Source: Colletotrichum lupini
Lineage: Eukaryota; Ascomycota; Sordariomycetes; Glomerellales; Glomerellaceae
NCBI RefSeq assembly: GCF_023278565.1
Contig: NC_064675.1
Coordinates: forward strand, 2,232,001 to 2,296,000
Direction: 5' to 3'
Length of the DNA stretch: 64,000 bases
The translations under genes and the position numbers were made by a program. The notes beneath the pieces are model-generated. The model was given only the letters and a program-made list of their open reading frames with translations. It was not told the origin of the DNA and searched no databases. Of the stretch, positions 12,576 to 24,027 are shown piece by piece; the first letter of the stretch is position 1, and each line of letters opens with the position of its first letter.

Positions 12576-15446
12576 GCGTTGTTTTGTATCCCTTTCCTTT
12601 CTTTACTGTTAAGTTGTTTCTTGGGCGGTATTCTTCTTTTGTCACAAGTTTTACCATACCAGAGTCGTTTCATTGTTTCCGTATAAATTAGCATCTAGTC
12701 TAGATCGTCTTCCGTATCCTGGACAATTTGTAGACCGCCAAATACCAATTTGAATCCATATTAATTATCGTCTGTATCTCGTCTTGCTCATGTTCAGTCC
12801 TTACATGACATCCAAGTTCATTTAGCACTTATGTGACCGCTCGAGAGACCGACGTGATTTCTCCAGACTAGAAAATAGCAATGCTTGTCGACCCTTCTAC
12901 TCATGTTGACTGGCACGTGTAACATCGGGTGGAGGCCGGTGTTCAGAGTCACGGAGCGGAGTCAAGCGGGATGTCCACAATTGCCGTCCTATGATGCACA
13001 TCACATAAGGTCCGGCCCCGGTCGAAGCCGAACAATTTCGTGTGTTCCCATAAGTCTTTACGCAGATGGTGATTCTGGGAGCCTGGCACCAATTCTGACA
13101 TGTTATCGGCTACCTGAGACTAGGTGATCGCAAGTGCTTCCACAAATAGGATATTGCCGTGATGATAAGGACGACAGTAGCTTGACTGCTCGTCGACCTT
13201 TATGCAGTCTTGCGCGCTTCGGGATCACTCGTACAATGTCACCTCATAATTTTCTGGAGCGGCTCTCTCCTATACATGCTGAAAAGACAAACTTTGAGAA
13301 TTGAACACAATTCCCGTGCCCAAATAAGTCGACTCGATGTATCGGTGTTTGTACCGGGCTTTTTTAGATGTAGATTCGCAAGGCATAAGTGAAAGACTGT
13401 TTCTTGGACTCTGTGTGGGTAGTCGGACATGGAAGGCAGTCGGAACCGTACCAACTAATATTTCTCCACTTACAACTTCCGGAGCAACAATAATATTGCC
13501 CATTCCTTCTCCTTCCATCCCAACTTACACAGTTATTCAACCGACGATTGACCTTTGTGCCAACCTTACTGTTATCCTACTGACGTGTATCCCGACACTG
13601 TTCCTCTCGTCCAAAGACTCCCTGTGTGCCTGGCTACGTGGCAGTGTATCAAACACGCAAAATAAGCAAGTTGGTTCCTCATCTACTTGCCTAGGAGACA
13701 CGGACGCCGGAACACGGTATCAGCCATCATGGCAGCAAGAGGTGTCGGAGCGAACGAGATCGAAATAGAGTAGCGTTACATGCCGCGTGCCGGCGGGACT
13801 CCCGTTGCCTCACTTTCTTCCGGCCCGGTGGGATGAAGATATTGTGGGCTTGCCGGCTTGGAGGTGTAGCTTTAATTCGTACAAGGAACAAGGTAGCATG
13901 CTCATGAGTCGCCAACGTTCCCATCCGGATACAAGCTTTTCGGCACTCAAGTCCCATGCAATGTTTCCAAAATCGGCAAATATAGTACTCGCATAGTTCG
14001 CTGTGTGGGATGTCGCGAGTTGATACTGACTGATTCTACACATGGACCTCGACAGCCGATCTAAGACGCCTGAGTGTAGCTTACCAGACAAGCGGGTCGT
14101 TCAACGTGGTCAACATGGGAAAAGAGTGTTTGAGTCAATACTCAAGATGAAGTGGATTGTTTTCCACCTTTATTGTTTGTATGGGAATCGTTTCCTAAAT
14201 AGGCAAGCTAGCATCGTGCAGAATACGAATACTAGAGTTTTGCACATTCAAGACAAACCGTCCAATTGACGGGTCTCAACACAACGGTCACTGCGCCTCA
14301 TGATGCACGACAGCGGGGAGAAATGCGCTTTTGGCGAGAAGTAAGTTCTGTCACCCGGTTATCAAACTCACAGAAGCGGCAAACGGTTGTCTGCCTTTTG
14401 GCAGCTTGATATTTCAGTTCACGGCGCTGACAACTCATAACTTCAACCACAACCACTTGAGTGCGATTGAAGCCGCCATAAGAGAACTATGATCCCGGCG
14501 AAGCTTTTCTACATCACTTGAGTGGCGAGACCGAAGCCGGAGCCAGATTTGGAACTTTCTCAATCTCAAGTGCAGCCCTTAGGGTAGAACAAGACAAATA
14601 CGCGGAAAGAGGCAGCTGAATCGCTGTCTGCATCCATAGGCTTACGTCGCCCTCCCCACCGGAGTGAACCGCTGCCGGAACGTCTTTAGAAGCACTTCGT
14701 CCCATATTTCGCGACAGGCTTGCCGTGGGTGGTTCGTCGCTGGCTTTTCGTGTCATTCGTATTAGGCCCGAGCTGATCAGCGTTCTGTTGCTGACGGTAT
14801 GTCCGCTTTTTTCGAGCAAGCCCGCAATCTGACGAAAAATCCCATCTTTTGAAACGATCTACAGAGGGGCGGGTTGAAAGTGGTTCAATGTTCTGAAGCA
14901 CTCTGCGGTTGAGAGTCTATTGTTTTGCCCCCAGCGGCCCATGCAGATCCCACACAGACGCACATCTGCGCTCCGCTTCCATGACACCCAGTCCTGACAG
15001 CGACTTGTCAACATAGGGCGGAGCGGGAACAATGACAGATCATCGAACATGTTTGACCCCTCCAGGGTGCCAGAGAAGGACGCGGCGGCTGCACAGCCCG
15101 GAAAGTTTCGCAGAGAGTCATTAATGGCCGTGTCCACTGTGTTTGTTGATCGCCGCTGATGGCAACGAACCAAAACGGTCCTCACGCGCGCGCGAAAATT
15201 GCTGCATTCCTTTTCGTATCCCCGTATCCGTTTCTCTTCTTACCCAACCGGGGAAAGACCTCTGCCAAATTTCTTCCATGCTCAGTTCTTCCTGCGCGTC
15301 ATTCAACTCGAACCTCTTTGATCTTCTCTCAATCTAATCTTTCTTCACTCGCAAAAAGGGGACATAGATCATCTTTTCTTTCCAAATCTTGAAAGTTCGA
15401 ATCAAACCGGCCTCTAATCTACAACCTCCTGAGAGCGCGCTAGACC
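12576..15446. other. Intergenic, 2.9 kb, no gene supported
   Basis: I see no ATG-initiated, splice-joinable frame with a recognisable domain on either strand. The stretch just before 15447 is pyrimidine-rich (CTTTTC, TCTTC runs at about 15200-15380), a usual promoter/5' UTR composition in filamentous fungi. Confidence 0.5.
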
Positions 15447-17283
15447 ATGTCAACGCGCTCGACACAAACCGTCCTAGAGACGCCGACGATGCTAAGGAAG
15501 AGATCAGGCTTTCTGGTCCTTGCCGAATATGACAAAGCCGGCGCTCTGAAGACCAAGTATGTCGAGTCGGCTCCGACTGCCGGATCATCTAGGGTCGATC
15601 TCACGGTAAGCTCAGCAAACAACATGGAGGACCCCTGGTACCCCTCCCTCTTTCGATGTCTTGATGTAAGACGGCGGAGAGTTTGCATGTGATTTGACAC
15701 TCGTTCGCATAGCTCCCTCCCAAAAGAAAGAAGCCTTGGCAAGAGCTTCTCGAAATTTTCTTGCCGGATGGCTATCCGCATAGCGTTACCGACGACTATG
15801 CTGAATATCAGATTTATGTGAGTAAACATCGATGCAAACCAAGAGGTATCCAGTCTAGCTTACCCTGAGTAGGACTCCCTTCAAGCCTTTGCTGGCACGA
15901 TTGCCGGCATGATTTCCTCGCGTGCTGTTTGGCAAGGTAAGAACTCCGCTGCGTTGTCCCGGCTAATCTTACCCTCCCCTTACCAGTTCGCTCTCTGTTA
16001 CTGTGTGCTGACTACACCCACAGGGCTGGGTGTCGGAGACTCATTAGCATCACCGACTGGGGCTATGCTCATCCAAGTCACTAGAGAGTCCATGGGAAGG
16101 CTCGCAACCATCACATTTGCACACCTGTTTGCGACTTCGATTGAAGCAGAATGTAAGGCATACCGCATGGCCTGTGATCTATTGACGGACACAGCGATGA
16201 TTCTCGACTGCGCGTCTCCCTATTTTCCGCAAGAAGCCAGGTTCCTGGTTCTCTGCCTCTCCAGCATCCTATACTCCGCATCTGGCGTCGTTGGGAACGC
16301 ATCAAAAAGCAGTCTCAGTGGTCACTTTGCCAAGTGGAATAATCTCGGCGAGCTTAATGCTGTAAGTACCAGGACTTAGCACAGTGGAGACGTATGCAGG
16401 ATCAGAGTTGCTAACAGTACACAGAAAGATGCCAGCCAGGAGACAGCCATTTCTCTGATAGGAATGCTTGTAAGTCAACAACAAGATGCATCTAATCCTA
16501 AAGCTTCGATTTTTACTAACAGATGCATAGACGGGAACGTTTTTATTATATTTTCTAACCGACGAAACATTATCATGGATCGTTCTCTTTGTCCTCCTTG
16601 GCGTTCACCTCTTTCTCAATTGGAGGGGCGTTCGAGCAGTACACTCACGTCAGCTAAATCGGCAACGTACCAATATTGCTCTGTCGGCATTATTTTCGAA
16701 AGACGAAGTCCTGACACCACTGAAAGTTTCCCAAAGAGAACTCATCTTCGAGAAGCGAAGGGGAGAAGTCTTTCGCTGGAACTCCGGGCCAGTGTTTGGC
16801 CACTGCAAGTACGGAGTGCCCCTCAAGACCTTGCTTGAAGCTTTGGCCTATGGGAAGACCCACGAGATGTCTTTCCAGCTTTCAAGCGTCGACTTATATA
16901 CACTCATGGACGTATTCGACCGCGAGGAGTACGTTCTCTGGTGCCAGGTGTCGACCGCGGCCAACGACGCGGCCTCCAGAATCAAGGTTATTGTTGTTCT
17001 GAAAGAAGGCGTGACGCCGAGGTCACAGCTGAAAGCTTGGTTCCATGGTCTGTTGCTGGCCAGAAAACTGAGCGGGCAGGAAGAGGCGAACTTGGTGCGA
17101 GCTGAATTCGATCAACAAGCAATGTTGGGCCACGTGAAAGAAAGCTTGCAAATCGCCAACGAAAAGTACGAGCTGTACGCGAGGAGACTGGCTTCTGCAG
17201 GCTGGAACATCGAGGTTCCTGTGCTGGAGACCCGAGCAGGCTCTCGCATTGTTCGGGAGCCTGACGAGATGAGATCACACTGA
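15447..17283 (+). CDS. RUS1 family protein (DUF647, root UVB-sensitive type)
   Basis: Six exons (15447-15605, 15713-15817, 15873-15936, 16024-16361, 16425-16469, 16531-17283) give 487 residues, normal for this family. All introns are GT-AG and phase-consistent. The conserved core is clear: a start region with PDGYPHSVTDDYAEYQIYD, then DSLQAFAGTIAGMISSRAVW, GLGVGDS...GAMLIQVTRESMGRLATI and the tract ending GNASKSSLSGHFAKWNN. A hydrophobic segment follows (GTFLLYFLTD...WIVLFVLLGVHLF), then the long C-terminal domain. In plants RUS1/RUS2 proteins act in UV-B sensing, auxin transport and vitamin B6 homeostasis; fungal members have no settled function. It is probably an organelle membrane protein. 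The 45-nt fifth exon is unusually short. Confidence 0.87.
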
Positions 17284-18680
17284 GGTGTTATTTCGCCGGT
17301 CGCAGGGCTTGAAGAGACGATCTAGATGGTCTGGGTCAACATGCAACCGTTAGATTTGGTCTGAAGTTAAAAACATGCAGCATAGCGTCACAGTCATATT
17401 CAATACCATCAGACCTACCTGAAATAACTACCTTATGTCGTACTTGTGTAAGATACGTCTGATTATTTGCAGTATTAGTCCGTCCGGGTAGATACGCTTG
17501 TATACTCAGTACCTAGATCAGTAGGTTACCGCCTTGATGGTGTATCCTGAGCCGGATGCAAACAATATTTGCGACTTATTGCTGCAATGCAAAAGGATAA
17601 CCCCAGAACTCTATGCGCACGACACGTGGAATTTTACCAAACACTCGCGGATGCGTAGTTGGCAGCGACAGCCCACACCACATCGATCAGCGCGGCCCGG
17701 ATAGCTGCCGACCCATCTCCGGGTTATTTTGTATTAACTCTTTGCATTATTTGAAATTAGCAAGGTTATTCTGCTCATTAGACTTGACACTCTACCGTGC
17801 ACGTAGGCCTCCCGGCTGTGCTCAAGTATTAACGACAATGCAAATTTAAGGTCGCTTTCGCGTTAAGAGATTTTAGGGGTCTCTATGTTGTCAGTTTATG
17901 CTCGGGCCAATCTCGCTATCGGTAATTTGATGATCGTCTTGGCCCCGTCTGCGACACTCGTGAGTCCCGACAACCCGTTCAGCCCGTCCTGGCTGCCTAC
18001 TGTTCCTGGTGTCAAGCGGTGCCGCTACTTGGCACCTCAATGCGCCAAAAATGCCATGGCGGTGACCGTGCTGGTCTCCGTCTGCGTACTCAGTACGCTG
18101 TCAATGGCCGCATTGCTCACTATGTTGGCCCGACTCGTTCCGTGGCTGGGTTCTTGGAAGGGGGCCAAGTTTTTTTGTTTTGGGGGAAGGGTTAAGTAGG
18201 ACCCGCTCGTATCAAATCTCGCATTCGAGAACGGATGCGACTCGTGAATGCGAACGCGAAGCGTACAGCCCCCAGACGACTCACCAAACATCACCACGCA
18301 TTGTAATTCTGGAACGGCTGATGTGTGAGACACGTGAGCTGACAATGTCCATGCCTCTCTGGACCCTTTGGAACCATCATTGGCAATCATTGGTCGAGCT
18401 TTCAACCCCGGGTTAGAGTGTTGGGTTGAGACGGTTCGGACATTGAGATTTGATCTTTCTGGGGACATTCAACCTTGAAGCGCAAGCCACCGTACGGAGT
18501 ACAAGGCGCCAGGAGACAAGTCCGGATACGCAGTCGCGACCTTGACTTCGCGCTTCTTTAGGATTGCGTGTGCGCATAGATAAAGAGACATGTCCGACCA
18601 CCAAGCCGTATACATGACGACACATCATCCATTTCTTGACTTTTCCCTCAGCTTTATTCACTGTATTACCTAAGATCAAA
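17284..18680. other. Intergenic, no gene supported
   Basis: Spacer between two co-directional genes. A hydrophobic open frame at 17885-18199 (104 codons, ATG start) has no family resemblance and is not called. The region upstream of 18681 contains the promoter of the amylase gene. Confidence 0.45.
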
Positions 18681-20523
18681 ATGAGAAACCCAACCACGGC
18701 TTCACGGCCGAGCACTGGCCAGCCAATTGAGGTTCGCATCAGAACTACAGAACCCCGAGCTATTGAAGTTCGAGCCAAAGAGGCCTTGCCGAGGAGCAAG
18801 TCATTTCACCAGCTTTCTTCCCGTGTGGAGGTTAGACCGACAGAGTCCCTTCCGCGAAGCAAATCCCATCACCAATTGCCTCGCCCGGAGAGATCTCAAA
18901 ACCCGGTGCAGTTGCAGGCCTTTGAGTGGAATTTGCCCGCCGATCACAAGCACTGGCGACGGCTCCGGCGCGCGCTGCCGGCACTGAGGTCCGTTGGTGT
19001 GAACAGCCTATGGCTGCCGCCCGGAAGCAAAGCCAAGGATCCCGAGAGTAACGGCTACGACATTTACGACGCCTGGGATCTAGGAGAGTTTGACCAAAAG
19101 GGCTCAGTCCCCACCAAATGGGGGACGAAGGGAGACCTTGCGTCTCTAGCGGCGGATGCGGAGCACCACGGCATTGGGCTGGTCTGGGACGCTATTCACA
19201 ACCACCGCGCCTACGCTGACGGCACTGAGATGGTAAAGGTGGTCGAAGTTGATCCGCGTGGTAAGCTTTCACCCATCGGCTCATAGCACTCCTGGTTCTT
19301 ATTTGCTTACCCGTATTTCAGATAGACGAAGGGACACCACAGACGTCTACGAAATTGAGTCATGGACCAAATTCGACTACAAAGCTAGAGGGGGCAAGTA
19401 CAGCAAGTTCAGATACAACAAGTCGCATTTCAACGGTACGGACTGGAACCAACAGAACAAGAAACGTGCCATCTACAGGTTTGTAGAAGATGGGAAGAAC
19501 TGGCATCAAGACGTCGGTGACCTCCAAGGAAATGCCGACTACTTGATGCTCGAAAACCTCGATTACACCAACCCTGAGGTCGTCAAAGAGCAGCATCAGT
19601 GGGGCAAGTGGATTGTGGATGAGCTCGGTCTCAAAGGCTTCCGCGTGGACGCCGTACAGCACATCTCATGGAACTTCATCAGCAAATGGGCCGAGCACTT
19701 GAGGAAGCCAGCCATCCACAATGATCTCATGTTTATTGGAGAGTTCTGGCATGGTGATGTGCGCGTCTTGAACAATTGGTTAGAGCACATGCCAGCATTC
19801 TTCAGCCTCTACGACGTGCCTCTGATGTACCACATCGAAAGATTGTCATGGCACCGAGACACGGACTTGAGGCAGGTGTTCAAGGACACGCTAGTTGAAC
19901 AACGACCTAATAACGCTGTCGTAAGTTTGTCCATTTTCTGAAAAGTTGAACGACTTGCTAACGATTTGCAGACTTTCATTCGTAATCACGACACTCAGAA
20001 AGGTCAACAGATGGACACCCCAATCTGCAAGGAGTTCATGCCCTTTGCCTACTCCATGATCCTTCTCAGACGCGATGGTCACCCATGTGTCTTCTTTGGT
20101 GATCTGTACGGCATCGAGCTCACCCATCCCGAAGCGCCAATCCAAGATCTTCCCAATCTTCTCCTGGCCAGGAAGCTTTATGCTTACGGGGAGCAACAAG
20201 ATTACTTCGAGCGGCCCGACTGTATTGGATGGGTCAGGCGCGGAACGGAAGACAGACCCGCCGGCATGGCCGTCGTCATGAGCTGGACACAGGCTGAACA
20301 TACTGACACTCGATTGTCAATGTCAGTTGGTGCCAACCACGCCGGGGAGGTCTGGACCGATGTCCTTGGAATGGAATCGGCTGCGGTTACGATTGATGAA
20401 AACGGCGTAGGCTCTTTCTACTGTCCGAATAACAAGATGGCTTGTTTCGTCAGCTCGGATGCCAAGGGAAGGAAAAAGTTTCCAGTCAGGTTCGATTCTG
20501 GCTTTCACAGCCTTGTTGAATAA
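18681..20523 (+). CDS. Intracellular-type GH13 alpha-amylase
   Basis: Three exons (18681-19260, 19322-19920, 19972-20523) give 576 residues. The four GH13 regions are visible: DAIHNH (region I), GFRVDAVQH with nucleophile Asp303 (II), FIGEFW with acid/base Glu334 (III), and FIRNHDT with Asp400 (IV). The start QAFEWNLP...HWRRL and the NGYDIYDAWDLGEFDQKGS segment are typical of the bacterial-like GH13_5 group. In fungi this group includes cytosolic amylases linked to alpha-glucan or glycogen metabolism. There is no signal peptide, so it should be intracellular. The first ~80 residues are a basic, Ser-rich, probably disordered extension with a tandem repeat, LPRSKSFHQL and LPRSKSHHQL, not part of the catalytic barrel. 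The ATG at 18681 is chosen because no in-frame ATG lies further upstream. Catalytic call is firm; the exact product specificity is not. Confidence 0.9.
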
Positions 20524-21050
20524 GGTAAACACAGAGTGATCTTGGTGCAAGAGTTAAGGTCATAATAGAGACGAAGAATGAAACTGTAGCATAGACATTT
20601 GTACACATTTCGGTAGCATTTATCAGCGAAGACATAGCCTAGGTAATACCCTCATTGGTGTCATACATCTCACCCACGTCGAACTCAATCTTCCATGGGT
20701 TTTACCAATGGGCATTTGAAAGTGATTCCCTAACTCAGTGATGATCTTATACTGCGGGCAATGATTCATGATACGCTTAGTAAATTGAGCCCTAAATGGT
20801 GGGTTTGAGCCTCCGCATATTCTAGGGAGGAGCTTCTCGTTGCGAGCTTGTTCATGTTTGACTTCTCTGTGGAGCACTCAATGCAGCAATGCCCACGAGT
20901 TCATAAACAAAATAATCGTATCAAGTGGACAAAACAAGAACCTCGAAGCTTTGACTTGGTGCGGGAAGAGATATCGACGTTCTCTTTCAGTCTACAGAAC
21001 GTATGTTGTGGAACCTTGTGATCCAGGACAACAATGGTTTTATGGTTCCT
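20524..21050. other. Intergenic between convergent genes
   Basis: Spacer between the 3' ends of the amylase and the minus-strand membrane protein gene. No further feature is supported. Confidence 0.5.
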
Positions 21051-22675
21051 CTATCTACGGGGAAATGGAAAGAATCGAAAGCTTTCCTTCAGCCGATTGA
21101 AGAAGGCTCTCGTGTTCAACCATCGATTTCCCAAAGTTGTCCATAGAGCGCAAAATGCAACCCTGAACCAGCTCCGAAAGCTTGCAACCTCTACCAGAAA
21201 TGCAACGACCCATGCTGCAATGGAGAGAAAGAAGCTATGGGGTATAACATCTGCAAAGATAAGAGCCCAAAGTACAAGCCCGGTTGCATATATCATTAAC
21301 AAGAACAAGGGCCAGTAATCCCATATTTCTCGTGCAGGTTGGTTCGGATCCTCGTATCCCAGCTCTGGTGTCAGCTGATAGGTCAGCGAAGTCAGTCAAT
21401 ATGCCCTAGAACACCGATACTCCTTCTCACAGTGTGTTCATGGTGCGAACTTACATCATCTCCAGCAGGAACATCGGATGAGACTGGTTCATACTCTGTG
21501 GCCGCTACGCATTATGATAATCAGCCAAAAGGTTCAGTCCCGTGAACAAGTATTTGACTGCTATTGCCTGGATCGTCTGACAAACCGATATAGTCACCTA
21601 CTTGTATAAGCTTCAGTGGCTGTGATCAAAGGAAGCGCCAGAAGAAATAAAGGTACGAGCTGCCCGAAATTTGGTTTTATAGCTCCAATATTCAAAGTGG
21701 CATCATCGAAGAATCTGAGGAGATTCGCGGTCCCAAATGTGAAGTAGAAGAATAGCCACACGATCTCCCAGAGAAAACTAGATCTGATGTCCGCTAATGT
21801 TTTGTTCTTGTCAAGGCTCTTGAACCGATCCTCGGTATCAGATCCAAACAGAGCTCGTAAGGAGCGACATTGCCAAAAGTCTTGTTCGTCGCGTGCCGGC
21901 ATGCAGTACAGTTGTAGAAACCTTTGAACATATACAGATATAAGAATGTAAGTCAATACGGATAAGTTGAAGATAATAATGAATTCGTCAGAGAAGAAGA
22001 CGTAGTTCGGTCTTTCTCGATCAATCAACTTGAAATGCTCTCTCGCACACTTGACCGAAACGTGGCGATTGAAGCGAAACGTCACAGAGTCTGATATGAT
22101 CATGCAACCAATCATCATGACTAGAAAAGCCACCATAAGAATGGTTCGAAATATTCGCAGCCAATTATGTCGGTCAAAGTATTCCCATAGTACTGAGAGG
22201 GAACAAAGGTGCGTGATGCACGAGAAGTAACCGAGTCGGGTCGCGATTTGAAACGAGTACACCGAGAAGCTATCATCCAGGTCATGAATCCCCGAGAATA
22301 TCAGTATCGTTGCCAGCATGAGAGCCATGCCAGTGACAAGTTGCTGATCGCTCAAAGATAGCATGAACGACTCGAAGGCTTTGATACGTCGCTGCCTCTC
22401 TGCCTGCGACACGCGACGGTAGGCGATGCTGTCTATTGACTTGTAACGTTCCTCAGGTAGCGCATTTGCCGCATATGCTACCATAATGGCGATCATATTC
22501 ATTACGATGGAAAAGCAAAACGAAGATACGATCTATACAACGTTAGAGTCAGTCAAAGATCCCGCGCAATCTTCAGATAGAACCTTACTCCCCAGCCCGT
22601 AACGTCAGGGTCAGGCACATCCTCCTCCAGCGTCCCATTGCAGTATCCTCCCTTAACCAGGTAATCGGTCTCCAT
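21051..22675 (-). CDS. Polytopic membrane protein, fungal family of unknown function
   Basis: Four exons on the minus strand: 22589-22675, 21602-22532, 21455-21504 and 21051-21374, giving 463 residues. All junctions are GT-AG and in phase. The third exon could alternatively start 9 nt later (after CACAG), which would drop three residues. The protein starts METDYLVKGGYCNG and has about eight hydrophobic helices, beginning with IVSSFCFSIVMNMIAIMVAY. A conserved-looking motif, SLSDQQLVTGMALM, sits at the start of the second helix, followed by FSGIHDLDDSFSVY; this pattern is common in a large Sordariomycete family of orphan membrane proteins. No catalytic residues, transporter signature or signal peptide are apparent. 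It most likely sits in the plasma membrane; no function is proposed. Confidence 0.8.
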
Positions 22676-24027
22676 CTAGCTGGATGCTTCCTTATGCTAG
22701 CAAGTAAGTGAGACTGGGTTGTTGACCATTAGCCGCAGCGTGGAAAAATTCCAGGCGACGTTCTGATGAAGAAGGCTGAAGTAAATGATGAGATATGATG
22801 AAATATGATGAAACCATAAGCGTCAACCAGGCATGAGGACCAAGAACTGGGAAAGGAGTGTGCTTTAAGGTCAATGGCCCCATTTGCGACCCATTTGCTT
22901 GGAATCAGGCGGCTATCGTTTACGACCAGGGGTAGGTATCAGCAAGCCATAGTGACTCAAGCCTCAAATCTCGGACACCTGTGGAAACAACCATAATGCA
23001 GAGGCTAGATGTGAGCAAAAGGACAAGTGGGTGGGTAGGAAAAGCTTCCACAATTGATGTCTGCAACGAATAGGATTCACGCGCTTATCAATCTGGGTTG
23101 GAAGGCTCGAAGTCGAGTACACTGGCAGTAAGTGTGGATGGATCGATCGAAAACTTGCAGTGCAGCTGCATAGAAAGATCGCGATAAATGCTTATCAGAT
23201 GGGCTACCTCGGTCTCATCGCCCTGTGGCTATGCACTTGGGGGCTTTTCTGCCTAGTTATCTCAGGCAGTCAAGGCAACTCAGACAGATGACGTGGAAGG
23301 GGGAGAAAGCCCGCCTCACTTGCGTCAAGTTGGCATACCTTGATTTCTCCTAGCTGAAGGGGCTGGTGCGGCGCATGCACGTCAGGCCTTGGTCAACTTT
23401 CAGCTCCCCTCTGTCGGTCGCATGAGTACTATTGTCCATGTCAAGGTTGTGACTACTCAGTCAGGAAACCCAGGTCTTTCTTATGCATTTCACGAATTAG
23501 GATGTCAAGTATTTCCTGCACATCCTACTCCTCTGCCCGCTGAAGGACACCTCATACGTGGATGTTTACCGGCCTCAAAGCAGCAACCTTGATGCGAGTA
23601 GCTAGACAAGACAGGATAGTCTTAAAAACGACTTGAGTTTCCGTTACGATGGGTTCAAGTAATAACCAACGTGTGGGATGTAACGAGGCGGTGTACTGCT
23701 TCTAGGCTTACCACGACGCAAACGTCACCTAAGATCAAGTTTGACCCTTATACAATACTTCACTTACCCATTGGCAGCAACAGCGATATGGTATTTCAGA
23801 AGCTCGAAGCCGATAAGAGATCGTGTATTGAAGAGCCGTAAATAGACCATGTGCTTCTCTGACAATCGAAAGGTCACCACGCTGATCGCTCTGGGCGTAA
23901 GCTGACATTCAGTGCGACACAACCCAATATGAGTTTGTGGCTGTAGCCTTCTCAGAACAGAACATCAGCATATTACTGGTCGCCTGTTTATCGTTACACA
24001 ACTCTTTCTTCAATCTCTTAATGAGCA
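22676..24027. other. Intergenic between divergent membrane protein genes
   Basis: Head-to-head spacer that should contain the promoters of both flanking membrane protein genes. Short repeats such as ATGATGAGATATGATGAAATATGATGAAA occur near 22780-22812 in a stretch with no coding signal. No gene is supported. Confidence 0.45.

Noticed and set aside
17885..18199. Hydrophobic 104-codon frame starting with ATG
   Set aside because: No family resemblance, no splice continuity; likely chance.
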